From NCBI GenBank assembly GCA_016870675.1, contig VGAU01000077.1, positions 1-7,712 of the forward strand: a DNA stretch of 7,712 bases, written 5' to 3'. Made by a program: the position numbers and the translations under genes. The notes under the pieces are model-generated. The model was not told the DNA's origin. It did not search any database and was given only the letters and a program-made list of their open reading frames with translations. Position 1 is the first letter of the stretch. The number at the start of each line of letters is the position of its first letter. The stretch is from Actinomycetota bacterium. GTDB lineage: Bacteria > Actinomycetota > Humimicrobiia > Humimicrobiales > Humimicrobiaceae. Shown piece by piece: positions 1 through 5,555 of this stretch.

Positions 1-111
1 GCCTGTAGAGATACCTCTGGCGGCGGAATCCCGATAAAACGGGAGTCTACGAGCCATGTGTCGTTGAAGCAGGAAGCAGACGCCAAGGTTTCCTCGGGAA
101 TATTTGGGTAA
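1..111 (+). CDS. tnpB: TnpB RNA-guided nuclease, C-terminal end (5' partial)
   Basis: Frame 1 is open from the window edge to TAA at 109-111 and encodes the last 36 residues of a TnpB-type protein from an IS200/IS605-family element. The diagnostic pieces are CRDTSGGG near the start, where full-length TnpB proteins have a C-G-D-T-S-G-G-G-like stretch following the zinc finger and last catalytic residues, and SHVSLKQEA just before the end. TnpB is an RNA-guided DNA endonuclease, ancestral to Cas12, that helps the element persist at its donor site. The catalytic RuvC residues lie outside the window, so activity cannot be judged. The segment is clearly richer in GC than the DNA after position 130, which fits arrival by transposition. 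Family assignment is confident; whether a tnpA transposase accompanies it is unknown. Confidence 0.85.
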   Translation, partial: ACRDTSGGGIPIKRESTSHVSLKQEADAKVSSGIFG

Positions 112-130
112 GTTCTGTGGAACGGTTGAC
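1..130 (+). mobile_element. Right end of an IS200/IS605-type element
   Basis: The tnpB 3' end is followed by two compact hairpins. One pairs 83-86 and 90-93 with 104-107 and 97-100 (outer CCAA/TTGG, inner TTCC/GGAA, 3-nt loop). The other pairs GTTC (112-115) with GAAC (120-123) around TGTG. TTGAC follows at 126-130, after which composition drops to the AT-rich background. Elements of this family end in subterminal imperfect palindromes followed by a short cleavage tetra- or pentanucleotide. I therefore place the right end provisionally at 130; the exact base is inferred. The left end is outside the window. Confidence 0.55.
1..130 (+). ncRNA. Probable omega RNA (reRNA) 3' portion
   Basis: In characterised IS200/IS605 elements the TnpB guide RNA is sense to tnpB, overlaps the 3' end of its reading frame, and continues through the right end into flanking DNA, which serves as guide. 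This segment has the expected arrangement: the tnpB 3' end, the hairpin at 83-107, the small hairpin at 112-123, then the element boundary. If the boundary is at 130, the guide would begin at 131 (atctctccatttcag...). The 5' end of the RNA cannot be placed because it may lie before the window. Presence is inferred from the family rule and the visible hairpins, not from any transcript. Confidence 0.5.
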
Positions 131-245
131 ATCTCTCCATTTCAGTTTTAGATCGCTAAAGCATAAAGCATTTTTCTTCTTTTCACGGACAAAAACAAGA
201 AGAAGGATTATTCCAATAAGACCTGGAATAAATGCTATAAAAAAG

Positions 246-485
246 ATAAGTCTTATTGGTTCTATGAAAATTTATGATTTTAATTATAACATTTTATTCA
301 GGAGGGAGGAGAGATGGCCCAAAAGAAATTCTTATTACTCTGAAGAAAAGGTAGCCCTGGATTTTGACAAGATATTATCTTTTCTGGGAAAAATCAATTA
401 TAGAGGTCATCTAGTGTTGGAATATTTACCTTTAGTTTCATTCACAACTGCTTCCGGATGGATTAAAACTAAAAGATTTATATGA
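246..485 (+). pseudogene. TIM-barrel sugar isomerase/epimerase-like protein, C-terminal remnant
   Basis: The open frame ending at TGA 483-485 encodes, over its last 75 or so residues, a sequence that reads like the C-terminal strands of a xylose-isomerase-like TIM barrel (AP endonuclease 2 superfamily). It shows MKIYDFN, then an RHxxPGxG-like stretch that has drifted (RREERWPKRNSYYSEE), then LDFDKILSFL, INYRGHLVLEYLP and a final GWIKTK. Intact members are about 250-290 residues, so roughly the first 70% is missing. The frame extends upstream to about 117, but that part (KTKTRRR-rich) does not resemble the family. No ribosome site precedes the in-frame ATG at 264, so this is probably not translated as a functional protein. 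An N-terminal remnant of the same kind of protein lies at 5556. Family recognition is by pattern, hence moderate confidence. Confidence 0.5.
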
Positions 486-497
486 GGAATAATAATT

Positions 498-794
498 TTA
501 TTTTTTTATATAGCGTTTAAGTTGATTATAGAAGTTCTCACGGGTACCGGCAAGAATAATAACAATAGTTTTGTCATTCTCTTCAATGATAGTGTATGCA
601 ATTTCGTATTTTGTCTTATTGTAAAAAAAGTCATAACAATAAACACCTGAGAGGTCACCTGTCTTTGGCTCACCTCCATATGGGTTTTTAATTATTTCAT
701 CAATGGTTTTTTGAAATGCCAATTTGAGAGGTTTTTCTTTAATCTTTTTAAGAAATCGTGCAGCAGCAGGTAAAATAATTAGTTTATATATCAT
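498..794 (-). CDS. RelE/ParE-superfamily toxin
   Basis: A 98-residue protein with the layout of RelE/ParE toxins: an N-terminal strand (YKLIILPAA), a helix (ARFLKKIKEKPLKLAFQ), then the core GDLSGVYCYDFFYNKTKYEIAYTI, which matches the family's L-x-G-x-Y-x-Y and Y-x-I-x-Y-x-I pattern, and a C-terminal ILAGTREN-FYNQL resembling the 'G-x-R-x-x-x-Y' end. RelE members cleave mRNA at the ribosome, while ParE members poison gyrase; the sequence alone does not decide which. Its ATG overlaps the antitoxin stop as ATGA at 791-794. An AAGGA at 798-802 lies only three bases before the ATG, so translation is probably coupled to the antitoxin. The length is normal and nothing looks broken. It is second in a two-gene minus-strand operon. 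Confidence 0.8.
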   Translation of the reverse strand: MIYKLIILPAAARFLKKIKEKPLKLAFQKTIDEIIKNPYGGEPKTGDLSGVYCYDFFYNKTKYEIAYTIIEENDKTIVIILAGTRENFYNQLKRYIKK

Positions 795-1165
795 TTATCC
801 TTGCTGCCAAAAACATCCTTGTATGTGGAAAACGGCGCTTTTCCTTCTGCTGCAAGATGCGTCTCCTTAAGCAGATTCTCTACGGCAGGGCGAATCTGAT
901 GACGCGTTTTTTTAAATCTTGCAAGAAGTTCCTGTCCTGAAAATCCCTGCGATATTAAATCAGCTAAAATTTGTTCATCAAACTCTCCCATATTTTCATG
1001 CACTGGGCGTATGACAATGGCATTATTTTGGAGGTAGCAATCTACTTCTTTATCAACACCAATGCTTTTAAAGAACTCAATTGGAATAGTTATTTGACGT
1101 TTTTGTGATACCGATATGCGTTTTTTAATTATTGTACTCACTCCATTTTGTACTTTTCGAGACAT
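791..1165 (-). CDS. AbrB/MazE/SpoVT-fold antitoxin
   Basis: A 124-residue protein. Residues about 16-54 form a SpoVT/AbrB-type looped-hinge domain: RISVSQKRQITIP, then an EFFKSIGV helix and a closing strand AIVIRPV. This fold dimerises and binds operator DNA. The remaining 70 residues (EFDEQILADLISQGFSG... to the end) are helical and charged and would be the toxin-binding part. AbrB-type antitoxins encoded just before a RelE-like toxin are a known type II arrangement. The start at 1163-1165 is supported by GGGAG at 1174-1178 (minus strand), eight bases upstream. A consensus promoter and repeated boxes lie 60-90 bases upstream and suggest autorepression. The stop overlaps the toxin start by four bases. 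The gene is longer than minimal MazE proteins (about 80 residues) because of the C-terminal extension. Confidence 0.8.
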   Translation of the reverse strand: MSRKVQNGVSTIIKKRISVSQKRQITIPIEFFKSIGVDKEVDCYLQNNAIVIRPVHENMGEFDEQILADLISQGFSGQELLARFKKTRHQIRPAVENLLKETHLAAEGKAPFSTYKDVFGSKDK

Positions 1166-1215
1166 AAAAATTTCTCCCTTTACGATATATTTAAAAATAA
1201 AAAATCATACTCATT

Positions 1216-1249
1216 TTCTTTGATTACTATATAACAAAGAAACAAAGAA
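1216..1249. repeat. CAAAGAA boxes overlapping the TA promoter, candidate operator
   Basis: ACAAAGAA occurs twice in tandem (1234-1241 and 1242-1249), filling the spacer between -35 and -10. Its inverse, TTCTTTG, sits at 1216-1222, so TTCTTTG-N12-CAAAGAA flanks the -10 box. AbrB/MazE antitoxins usually repress their own operon by binding repeated boxes in the promoter. The position fits that role; binding itself is inferred. Confidence 0.45.
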
Positions 1250-1256
1250 TTGTCAA
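1228..1256 (-). promoter_or_regulatory. Sigma70-type promoter of the AbrB/RelE operon
   Basis: Reading the minus strand, TTGACA (1256-1251) is separated by exactly 17 bases from TATATA (1233-1228). This matches the -35 consensus in all six positions and the -10 in five of six. Transcription would start near 1221, about 55 bases before the antitoxin ATG. The -35 also forms half of a small inverted repeat, GTCAA (1252-1256) and TTGAC (1261-1265). Confidence 0.75.
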
Positions 1257-1304
1257 GATATTGACGCTAGATGAGGTCGAGTACCAAGATAAGCAAGAAT
1301 TGGG

Positions 1305-1544
1305 ATGTCAAGAGAGAAGGATATACTGGCCAAAGAAATAGCAGAAGAACTCAGTGATGGTTATAACCTGGGAGCATTCCGGGCTATAGTCGATAAAATC
1401 CCTGAGCAGCAAATAAGAATATTTTTAAGTATAATCAAAGATACTCATCTTACCGGAAAAATAAAGAATAACAGGGGTGTGATGTTTATATCGCTTTCTA
1501 AATCTTACGCTGCAAAAAATAATATAAACCTCAATTTCAAATAG
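1305..1544 (+). CDS. Small conserved protein of unknown function, copy 1
   Basis: A 79-residue acidic-then-basic protein. I do not recognise a named family with certainty. The pattern is a helix (EIAEELSDG), LGAFRAIVDKIP, RIFLSIIKDT, then GKIKNNRGVMFISL-x-K-x-Y. It recalls small bacterial proteins of about 80 residues with an L-G-x-(F/Y)-(R)-x-(I/V)...K-(S/N)-R-G-x-(L/M)-F pattern, none with a function known to me. A second copy lies at 5870-6118. By hand alignment 46 of 65 residues agree, and many DNA differences are in third codon positions, so both have been held by selection. The start ATG at 1305 has only a weak GGG directly before it, and the frame is closed by TAA a few codons upstream, so no longer form exists. 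It is divergent from the AbrB/RelE operon. I see no clear promoter of its own. Confidence 0.65.
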   Translation: MSREKDILAKEIAEELSDGYNLGAFRAIVDKIPEQQIRIFLSIIKDTHLTGKIKNNRGVMFISLSKSYAAKNNINLNFK

Positions 1545-1593
1545 TTTTTTATGAGATTTTGGATAAAATACTTATGATTGATCTATTGATTAT

Positions 1594-1632
1594 TGACTAC
1601 AAATTGTATATAAATGACTACAAATTGTATAT
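1594..1632. repeat. 18-bp direct repeat, 21-bp period, each with a palindromic core
   Basis: TGACTACAAATTGTATAT occurs at 1594-1611 and again, identically, at 1615-1632. The 21-bp period puts both copies on the same face of the helix. Each contains the odd palindrome TACAAATTGTA, the shape of a dimeric regulator site. It lies in the 157-bp gap between the convergent ends of the small-protein gene and hicB, which otherwise holds only AT-rich sequence and ATTTTAAAAT palindromes. No gene start is near, so this could be a regulator site left from a lost gene, an iteron-like pair or a recombination trace. Confidence 0.7.
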
Positions 1633-1701
1633 GATATTTATTTGTAATTTTAAAATAATTTTAAAATTAAATGTAGTTACTGTTACAAGATGTACATAAG
1701 A

Positions 1702-2034
1702 TCAGGATATTTTTGATAAAATATACTTGTTAATAGATACACCTTCTTCTTCCGATTTTATTGCCAGTTTCCTGTGAACTTCAGCAGGAACTCGTAGTGT
1801 TAAATTACCTTTATATTTTTTTAACCCGAAAGGCTCAGGGATTTCTTCATTTTCTTCCTGCAACCATGTTATTGATTCTTCAACAACTTTTTCAATTTCT
1901 TTAAGTGCACCTTCAACCGTACTGCCATGTGCAGCCAGTGATGGAAATTCAAGACATCTTGCAATATGCAATTTATCTTCCTCTGACCATTCTACTCTAT
2001 AAGTATATTTTTCAATTAATTTCTTAGTTTTCAT
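1702..2034 (-). CDS. hicB: HicB-family antitoxin
   Basis: A 110-residue protein with two parts. Residues about 10-65 form the partly degraded RNase-H-like HicB fold (YTYRVEWSEEDKLHIARCLEFP, then AHGSTVEGALKEIEKVVEES), which binds and blocks HicA. Residues about 76-108 (NLTLRVPAEVHRKLAIKSEEEG, SINKYI) read as a ribbon-helix-helix DNA-binding end, which gives autorepression. The start at 2034 is supported by a perfect GGAGG at 2041-2045, six bases upstream. It overlaps the hicA 3' end by 11 bases, the usual hicA-hicB order. It looks intact, in contrast to its partner. Downstream lies the 18-bp repeat; I see no clear terminator hairpin. Confidence 0.85.
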   Translation of the reverse strand: MKTKKLIEKYTYRVEWSEEDKLHIARCLEFPSLAAHGSTVEGALKEIEKVVEESITWLQEENEEIPEPFGLKKYKGNLTLRVPAEVHRKLAIKSEEEGVSINKYILSKIS

Positions 2035-2257
2035 TTTCCACCTCCAATTTATCCAATGCTTTTAATACAAGTTTTACCTGGTATGACTTAGCCATTTTGC
2101 CTTCTTTTTGTATATTTATTCTGGGATCACCTTTCCAGGGTGTTTTAAAAATATGATGGCTGCCCTTTATTCTCGGGTTCCCAAAAAATTTTATACATAT
2201 TTTTAGTAAATTATCAAATTTAACATTTTTCGGATTAGAGAGTGTATCTTTTTCCGT
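2024..2257 (-). pseudogene. hicA: HicA-family toxin with no normal start codon
   Basis: The minus-strand frame ending in TAA (2026-2024) encodes a nearly textbook HicA: NPKNVKFDNLL, CIKFFGNPRI, GSHHIF carrying the catalytic-type histidine, KTPWKGDPRINIQ, then AKSYQVKLVLKALDKLE. HicA cleaves mRNA through a small dsRNA-binding-like fold. The frame is open back to a TAG at 2281-2279, but contains no ATG, GTG or TTG before the conserved core. The only candidates there are ACG (2257-2255), exactly where an ATG would give a normal 77-residue HicA, and the rarer ATA. No Shine-Dalgarno site precedes either. The coordinates assume the ACG. Either the start was lost (ATG to ACG) and the toxin is silenced, or it starts at a near-cognate codon on a nearly leaderless message. 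The body shows no other damage. Confidence 0.7.
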
Positions 2258-2263
2258 GGTTAG

Positions 2264-2292
2264 ATGATAGCGTATAAGCTATCGTTAGTCAA
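2264..2292 (-). promoter_or_regulatory. Sigma70-type promoter of hicAB
   Basis: On the minus strand TTGACT (2292-2287), a 17-base spacer and TATCAT (2269-2264) match the sigma70 consensus at five of six positions in each box. The predicted transcript start falls near 2257, right at the ACG where hicA should begin. The hicA message would therefore be leaderless or nearly so. Confidence 0.6.
2266..2283. repeat. Inverted repeat in the hicAB promoter, candidate HicB operator
   Basis: GATAGC (2266-2271) and GCTATC (2278-2283) form a perfect 6-bp inverted repeat with a 6-bp spacer, lying wholly between the -35 and -10 boxes and touching the -10. A ribbon-helix-helix HicB commonly binds such palindromes to repress its own promoter. 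The assignment rests on position only. Confidence 0.45.
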
Positions 2293-2347
2293 GAGATTGA
2301 ATTCCATTATTTGATTTTTTTTAACTAAAACTTAAATTTTTATAAAT

Positions 2348-2367
2348 TATTAAATTATTATTTAATA
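2348..2367. repeat. AT-only perfect hairpin
   Basis: TATTAAAT-TATT-ATTTAATA is a perfect 8-bp inverted repeat made only of A and T, within a stretch (about 2310-2375) that is almost entirely A+T. It has no T-run on the proper side for either strand, so I do not call it a terminator. It marks the edge between hicAB and the decayed stretch. Confidence 0.4.
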
Positions 2368-2684
2368 AAAAATATCTTACTGCAAAAGTAGCCAAGGAAA
2401 TTGAATACAGGATTAAGAAAAAAATAGATAATACTATTTGAAATGTTAACAATTTCGTAAACAAAGAATATTTTTATTATTGAAAAGAAAAAACTGATTA
2501 GCAAAGTGCTCCAATCCATATCAATGCAGTATACAGGATCAGATAAAGTCGATAAATCTGGTAAAAGAGACTGATTACATATAATATATTTGTGGAAAAA
2601 GAAGTGATCGAACATTCACTTGAAACAGAAATTAATGATTCCTTAATTCTGGGCGATATAATGAATTATTTTGATTTGAACTAA
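2364..2684 (+). pseudogene. Possible decayed coding sequence, unrecognised
   Basis: The stretch before the primase-helicase holds protein-like scraps broken by stops. In one frame, 2364-2438 reads KKYLTAKVAKEIEYRI followed by a lysine-rich helix and TGA. A second frame reads KKLISKVLQSISMQYTG up to TGA at 2572-2574. The first frame resumes at GTG 2592 as VEKEVIEHSLETEINDSLI, ending at TAA 2682-2684. The amphipathic, charged character and sequential order suggest a former gene of about 100 codons carrying indels. I do not recognise a family, and an AT-rich non-coding origin is possible. Apart from this and the hairpin, nothing is supported between 2285 and 2721. Confidence 0.25.
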
Positions 2685-2721
2685 ACCTGGCCGATAGAAA
2701 GCTTTTTGAACGACTTGGGAA

Positions 2722-4869
2722 ATGTTATTCATAAGCGAAGAACAACTTAGCTTATATATGTCCCTATTTAGGGGCAGAACTGATGTATATGCAAGAAGAT
2801 GGGAAAAACGTGGAAAAACCGGGTATACTCCTGCGTACAGTTTTGATTGGAATGAATTCTTAAACCATAAAGCAAAAGGCGGAAATTTTCATAGTTTTAA
2901 AAGTAAAGAAAAAGTACCACTTACCAGAGATATTGTAAAAAAGCATCTTATTGGTGCCTACTTTATAGGTATTTATCCACTGCTTGAGGATAATACTTCC
3001 TACTTTATTGCTATAGACTTTGACGGCAAAGACTGGGAGAAAGATTCAAAAAGATTTATAAGTGAATGCAAGCAGCTAAAGATCCCAGTATATATTGAAA
3101 GGTCATTATCGGGAATGGGTGCACATCTATGGATATTTTTTAAAGATAAATACCCTGCTGTAAAAAGTAGAAGAATTTTTTTAGAGATAGTAAGAAAAGC
3201 TCTGGATCTTTCAGACTTTGAAAAAGAGGTAAGTTTTGACAGGATATTTCCCAATCAGGATTACCATTCGGGTAAAGGATTTGGGAATCTTATAGCCCTA
3301 CCATTAAACGGTAGGTACTTAAAAGAAGATAATACAGTTTTTCTCGATCTTGAAAGTTTTAATCCTGTTTCTGATCAGTGGGACCATTTAGGTAAAGTAA
3401 AGAAGGTTTCCATTGCCAGGCTTGACAAATTGTATGTAGAAATAATCAAAGATAAGATGCCGGATAATTTTAGCATTTCTGAAAATAAAAAAGTATTTAA
3501 GGCCGGTAAATTAGCAGTAACCATAAAAGATCAAATAGTATTGAATAAGACTCAAATCACTAAAGACCTGGCGAATTTTTTAAAAAGTAACCTTAATTTT
3601 GTAAACAGCGAATATATTATAAAACAGAAAATCGGAAGAAGCGTATACGGGGTCCAGAAATATTTTAATCTGATAAAGGAAACTAAAGAAACTATCATGT
3701 TACCAAGAGGATTTTTAAATCAGCTTCTGGATTTCTGCAATGAAAATAAGATTGACTTTGAGATATTTGATAACAGGAAAAAACTTGAAAATATTAAATT
3801 CAATTCCAAGATCCAGCTTAGAAGTCAGCAGAAGAAGGTTATTAATATCTGCGAAAGTAAACAGGAAGGGGTAATAGTTGCACCTCCAGGTTTTGGAAAG
3901 ACGATTTTAGGAATAGAGCTTATAGCCAGAAAATGCCAGTCTGCTCTAATTATTGTCCACAGAAAACAAATATTTGATCAGTGGGTTGAAAGAATACAGG
4001 ATTTTCTAGGACTGGCTAAAAAGGATATCGGACAGATTTCATCAAGCAAGAAAAAAGTCTCCAAGTATATTACTGTGGCCATGATACAGAGTCTGGCAAA
4101 ATTAAAAGATCTAAGTGAATCATTTGGTACCATCGTTATTGATGAATGCCATCATATTCCGGCTAAAAGCTTTAGACAGACAATAGTAAATTTAAATCCC
4201 TATTATATCTTTGGACTGACTGCCACACCAAAAAGAAAATATAATGATGAGAAGCTAATATTTCTGTATATCGGAGATATAATCTGTAACGCTAATGATA
4301 TTGGACAGGACATTCAGGGCATATTCGAAGAAGGTCTTCAGCTAAATATAAAGGATACCAATCTCTATTTTCCTTACGATAATAAAACCGATGATTTTCA
4401 GATACTTTCAAAGATAATAATCTTCGATTCTGATAGAAATAGATTAATAGCTGAGGATATTAAAAAGGAACTGAAACCTGCAAAGAAGATACTGGTGCTT
4501 ACTGAAAGAAAAGAGCATGTTGAAGTATTAAGTATTTATTTAAAATCGGTATGTGAAGTTATATCAATTACTGGCGATGATTCTAAATCCTTAAGAAAAA
4601 TAAAGATGAAGCAAATAGAGGAGGGTAATTTTCAGGTACTGATTACTACCGGTCAGCTTCTTGGAGAAGGATTGGATATTGAGAATCTAACCAGTATATT
4701 TCTGGTTTACCCCTTCTCCTTTGAAGGAAAATTGGTTCAGTATATTGGCAGGATTTTAAGAGCTAAGGGTAGAAAATGTATTTATGATTACAGGGATAAA
4801 AATATTGAATTTCTTTTAAAGCTTTATAAGAAAAGGGAGAGGTACTACCGCAGGGAAAAACTTTTATAG
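2722..4869 (+). CDS. TOTE-type archaeo-eukaryotic primase / superfamily 2 helicase fusion
   Basis: A 715-residue two-part enzyme. Residues 1-230 form an archaeo-eukaryotic primase domain: LFRGRTDVYARRWE (about 15-28), the metal pair D99-F-D101 in AIDFDG, ERSLSGMGAHLW with H135, and FDRIFPNQD (D173) leading into GFGNLIALPL. Residues about 365-715 form a superfamily 2 helicase: Walker A APPGFGKT with K393, DECHH (474-478), LTATP (499-503) and motif VI QYIGRILRA (673-681), ending IYDYRD...KKRERYYRR. This order and these signatures match proteins annotated as TOTE conflict system primase-helicases. They are thought to act on nucleic acid in defence or element conflict; their biochemistry is little known. 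All catalytic residues are present. Oddly, residues 38-62, where relatives carry a Cys cluster, have no cysteine. ATG 2722 is the first start after an in-frame TGA at 2707; its ribosome site is weak. It is followed after 29 bases by an AbiEi-like gene. Confidence 0.85.
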   Translation: MLFISEEQLSLYMSLFRGRTDVYARRWEKRGKTGYTPAYSFDWNEFLNHKAKGGNFHSFKSKEKVPLTRDIVKKHLIGAYFIGIYPLLEDNTSYFIAIDFDGKDWEKDSKRFISECKQLKIPVYIERSLSGMGAHLWIFFKDKYPAVKSRRIFLEIVRKALDLSDFEKEVSFDRIFPNQDYHSGKGFGNLIALPLNGRYLKEDNTVFLDLESFNPVSDQWDHLGKVKKVSIARLDKLYVEIIKDKMPDNFSISENKKVFKAGKLAVTIKDQIVLNKTQITKDLANFLKSNLNFVNSEYIIKQKIGRSVYGVQKYFNLIKETKETIMLPRGFLNQLLDFCNENKIDFEIFDNRKKLENIKFNSKIQLRSQQKKVINICESKQEGVIVAPPGFGKTILGIELIARKCQSALIIVHRKQIFDQWVERIQDFLGLAKKDIGQISSSKKKVSKYITVAMIQSLAKLKDLSESFGTIVIDECHHIPAKSFRQTIVNLNPYYIFGLTATPKRKYNDEKLIFLYIGDIICNANDIGQDIQGIFEEGLQLNIKDTNLYFPYDNKTDDFQILSKIIIFDSDRNRLIAEDIKKELKPAKKILVLTERKEHVEVLSIYLKSVCEVISITGDDSKSLRKIKMKQIEEGNFQVLITTGQLLGEGLDIENLTSIFLVYPFSFEGKLVQYIGRILRAKGRKCIYDYRDKNIEFLLKLYKKRERYYRREKLL

Positions 4870-4898
4870 AAGATATAAGATTGCTTTATCTTTAAGAC

Positions 4899-5525
4899 AT
4901 GATTAAAAAATCTATTTTAACATTCACAAAAGAGTTAAACAGGCCTGTATTTACTACCAGGGAAGCTGCAATGCTTTCAGGCAGTTCACTTTCCAATGCC
5001 TCAAAAATGTTAAGGACTCTTGAGGGAAAAGGTCTTGTATTAAAAGTTGCCCGTGGAATTTGGGCAGAAGCAGGAAATGAAAAAATAAGTCCTTACAGTG
5101 TTATTCCTCTTTTGCTTCCTAAAAACAGAGCTTATGTCTCCTTTATTAGTGCACTTCACTTGCATGGAATAATAGAGCAGATCCCCCAGGAAATAACTCT
5201 GGCTTCGATAGTACATAAAAAAAAGATTAATACAAAGCTGGGTATATTTTCCATACATCGCATTTCTCCATCTCTTTTTGATGGGTTTGATTGGTACAAA
5301 GGGGAAAGAAGCTTTCTAATAGCAGAACCGGAAAAAGCTTTATTTGATAGTATTTACCTATCAACCAGAAAGAAAAAACAATTTGGCTATTTTCCGGAGC
5401 TGTATTTTCCCAGGTCATTTAGCTTTAAGAAAGCAGCCGGGTGGATTGATAAAATCCCGGAAAAGAGAATAAGATCTTCGGTTGGGAAAAAGTTAAAAGA
5501 AATAAAAAACCTTCAAATAAGATAA
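4899..5525 (+). CDS. Orphan AbiEi-like antitoxin/regulator
   Basis: A 208-residue protein with an N-terminal winged-helix region, residues about 15-58 (VFTTREAAMLSG, SSLSNASKMLRTLEGKGLV, ARGIW). An AbiEi-type middle follows: AYVSFISALHLHGIIEQIP (78-96) and LIAEPEKALFDSIYL (140-154). AbiEi proteins repress the abiE operon and neutralise the AbiEii nucleotidyltransferase toxin. Here no abiEii follows; the next gene is a TIM-barrel scrap. It is shorter than the 261-residue AbiEi at 6823 and lacks most of that protein's C-terminal part. It starts 29 bases after the primase-helicase stop, same strand, with no promoter or strong terminator between, so the two are probably co-transcribed. It may regulate or restrain the helicase. 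No good Shine-Dalgarno precedes ATG 4899. The family is confident; the role is inference. Confidence 0.7.
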   Translation: MIKKSILTFTKELNRPVFTTREAAMLSGSSLSNASKMLRTLEGKGLVLKVARGIWAEAGNEKISPYSVIPLLLPKNRAYVSFISALHLHGIIEQIPQEITLASIVHKKKINTKLGIFSIHRISPSLFDGFDWYKGERSFLIAEPEKALFDSIYLSTRKKKQFGYFPELYFPRSFSFKKAAGWIDKIPEKRIRSSVGKKLKEIKNLQIR

Positions 5526-5555
5526 CTTTACTTCCTTTATTAAAGCAAGGCAATT

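Noticed and set aside
117..245. Upstream extension of the open frame that ends at 485
   Set aside because: The start would lie inside the transposon end hairpin, there is no ribosome site, and the encoded Phe/Arg/Lys-rich stretch resembles nothing in the TIM-barrel family. Only the downstream part is kept.
1261..1294. TTGACG as a -35 box for the small-protein gene at 1305
   Set aside because: No -10-like hexamer lies 16-18 bases downstream.
1640..1675. Repeated ATTTTAAAAT palindromes as a bidirectional terminator for the convergent genes
   Set aside because: No G/C pairs and no clean T-run; low-complexity AT sequence explains them.
2557..2585. TATAAT at 2580-2585 as the primase-helicase promoter
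   Set aside because: The -10 is perfect, but the position 17 bases upstream is TCTGGT, a poor -35, and the surrounding DNA is over 80% A+T in places, where TATAAT is expected by chance.
2358..2615. Minus-strand open frame of 85 codons, Phe/Ile-rich
   Set aside because: Its hydrophobic character is what AT-rich, lysine-coding DNA gives on the opposite strand; there is no ribosome site and the better protein-like signal is on the plus strand.
3000..3254. Minus-strand open frame inside the primase domain
   Set aside because: It lies opposite the conserved primase motifs, so it is a shadow. The same applies to frames at 5040-5258, 5227-5418 and 5624-5830.
4870..4892. AAGATA/TATCTT inverted repeat between the primase-helicase and the AbiEi-like gene, as a terminator
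   Set aside because: The stem is six A/T-rich pairs with an 11-base loop and no following T-run, so it is too weak to call a terminator.
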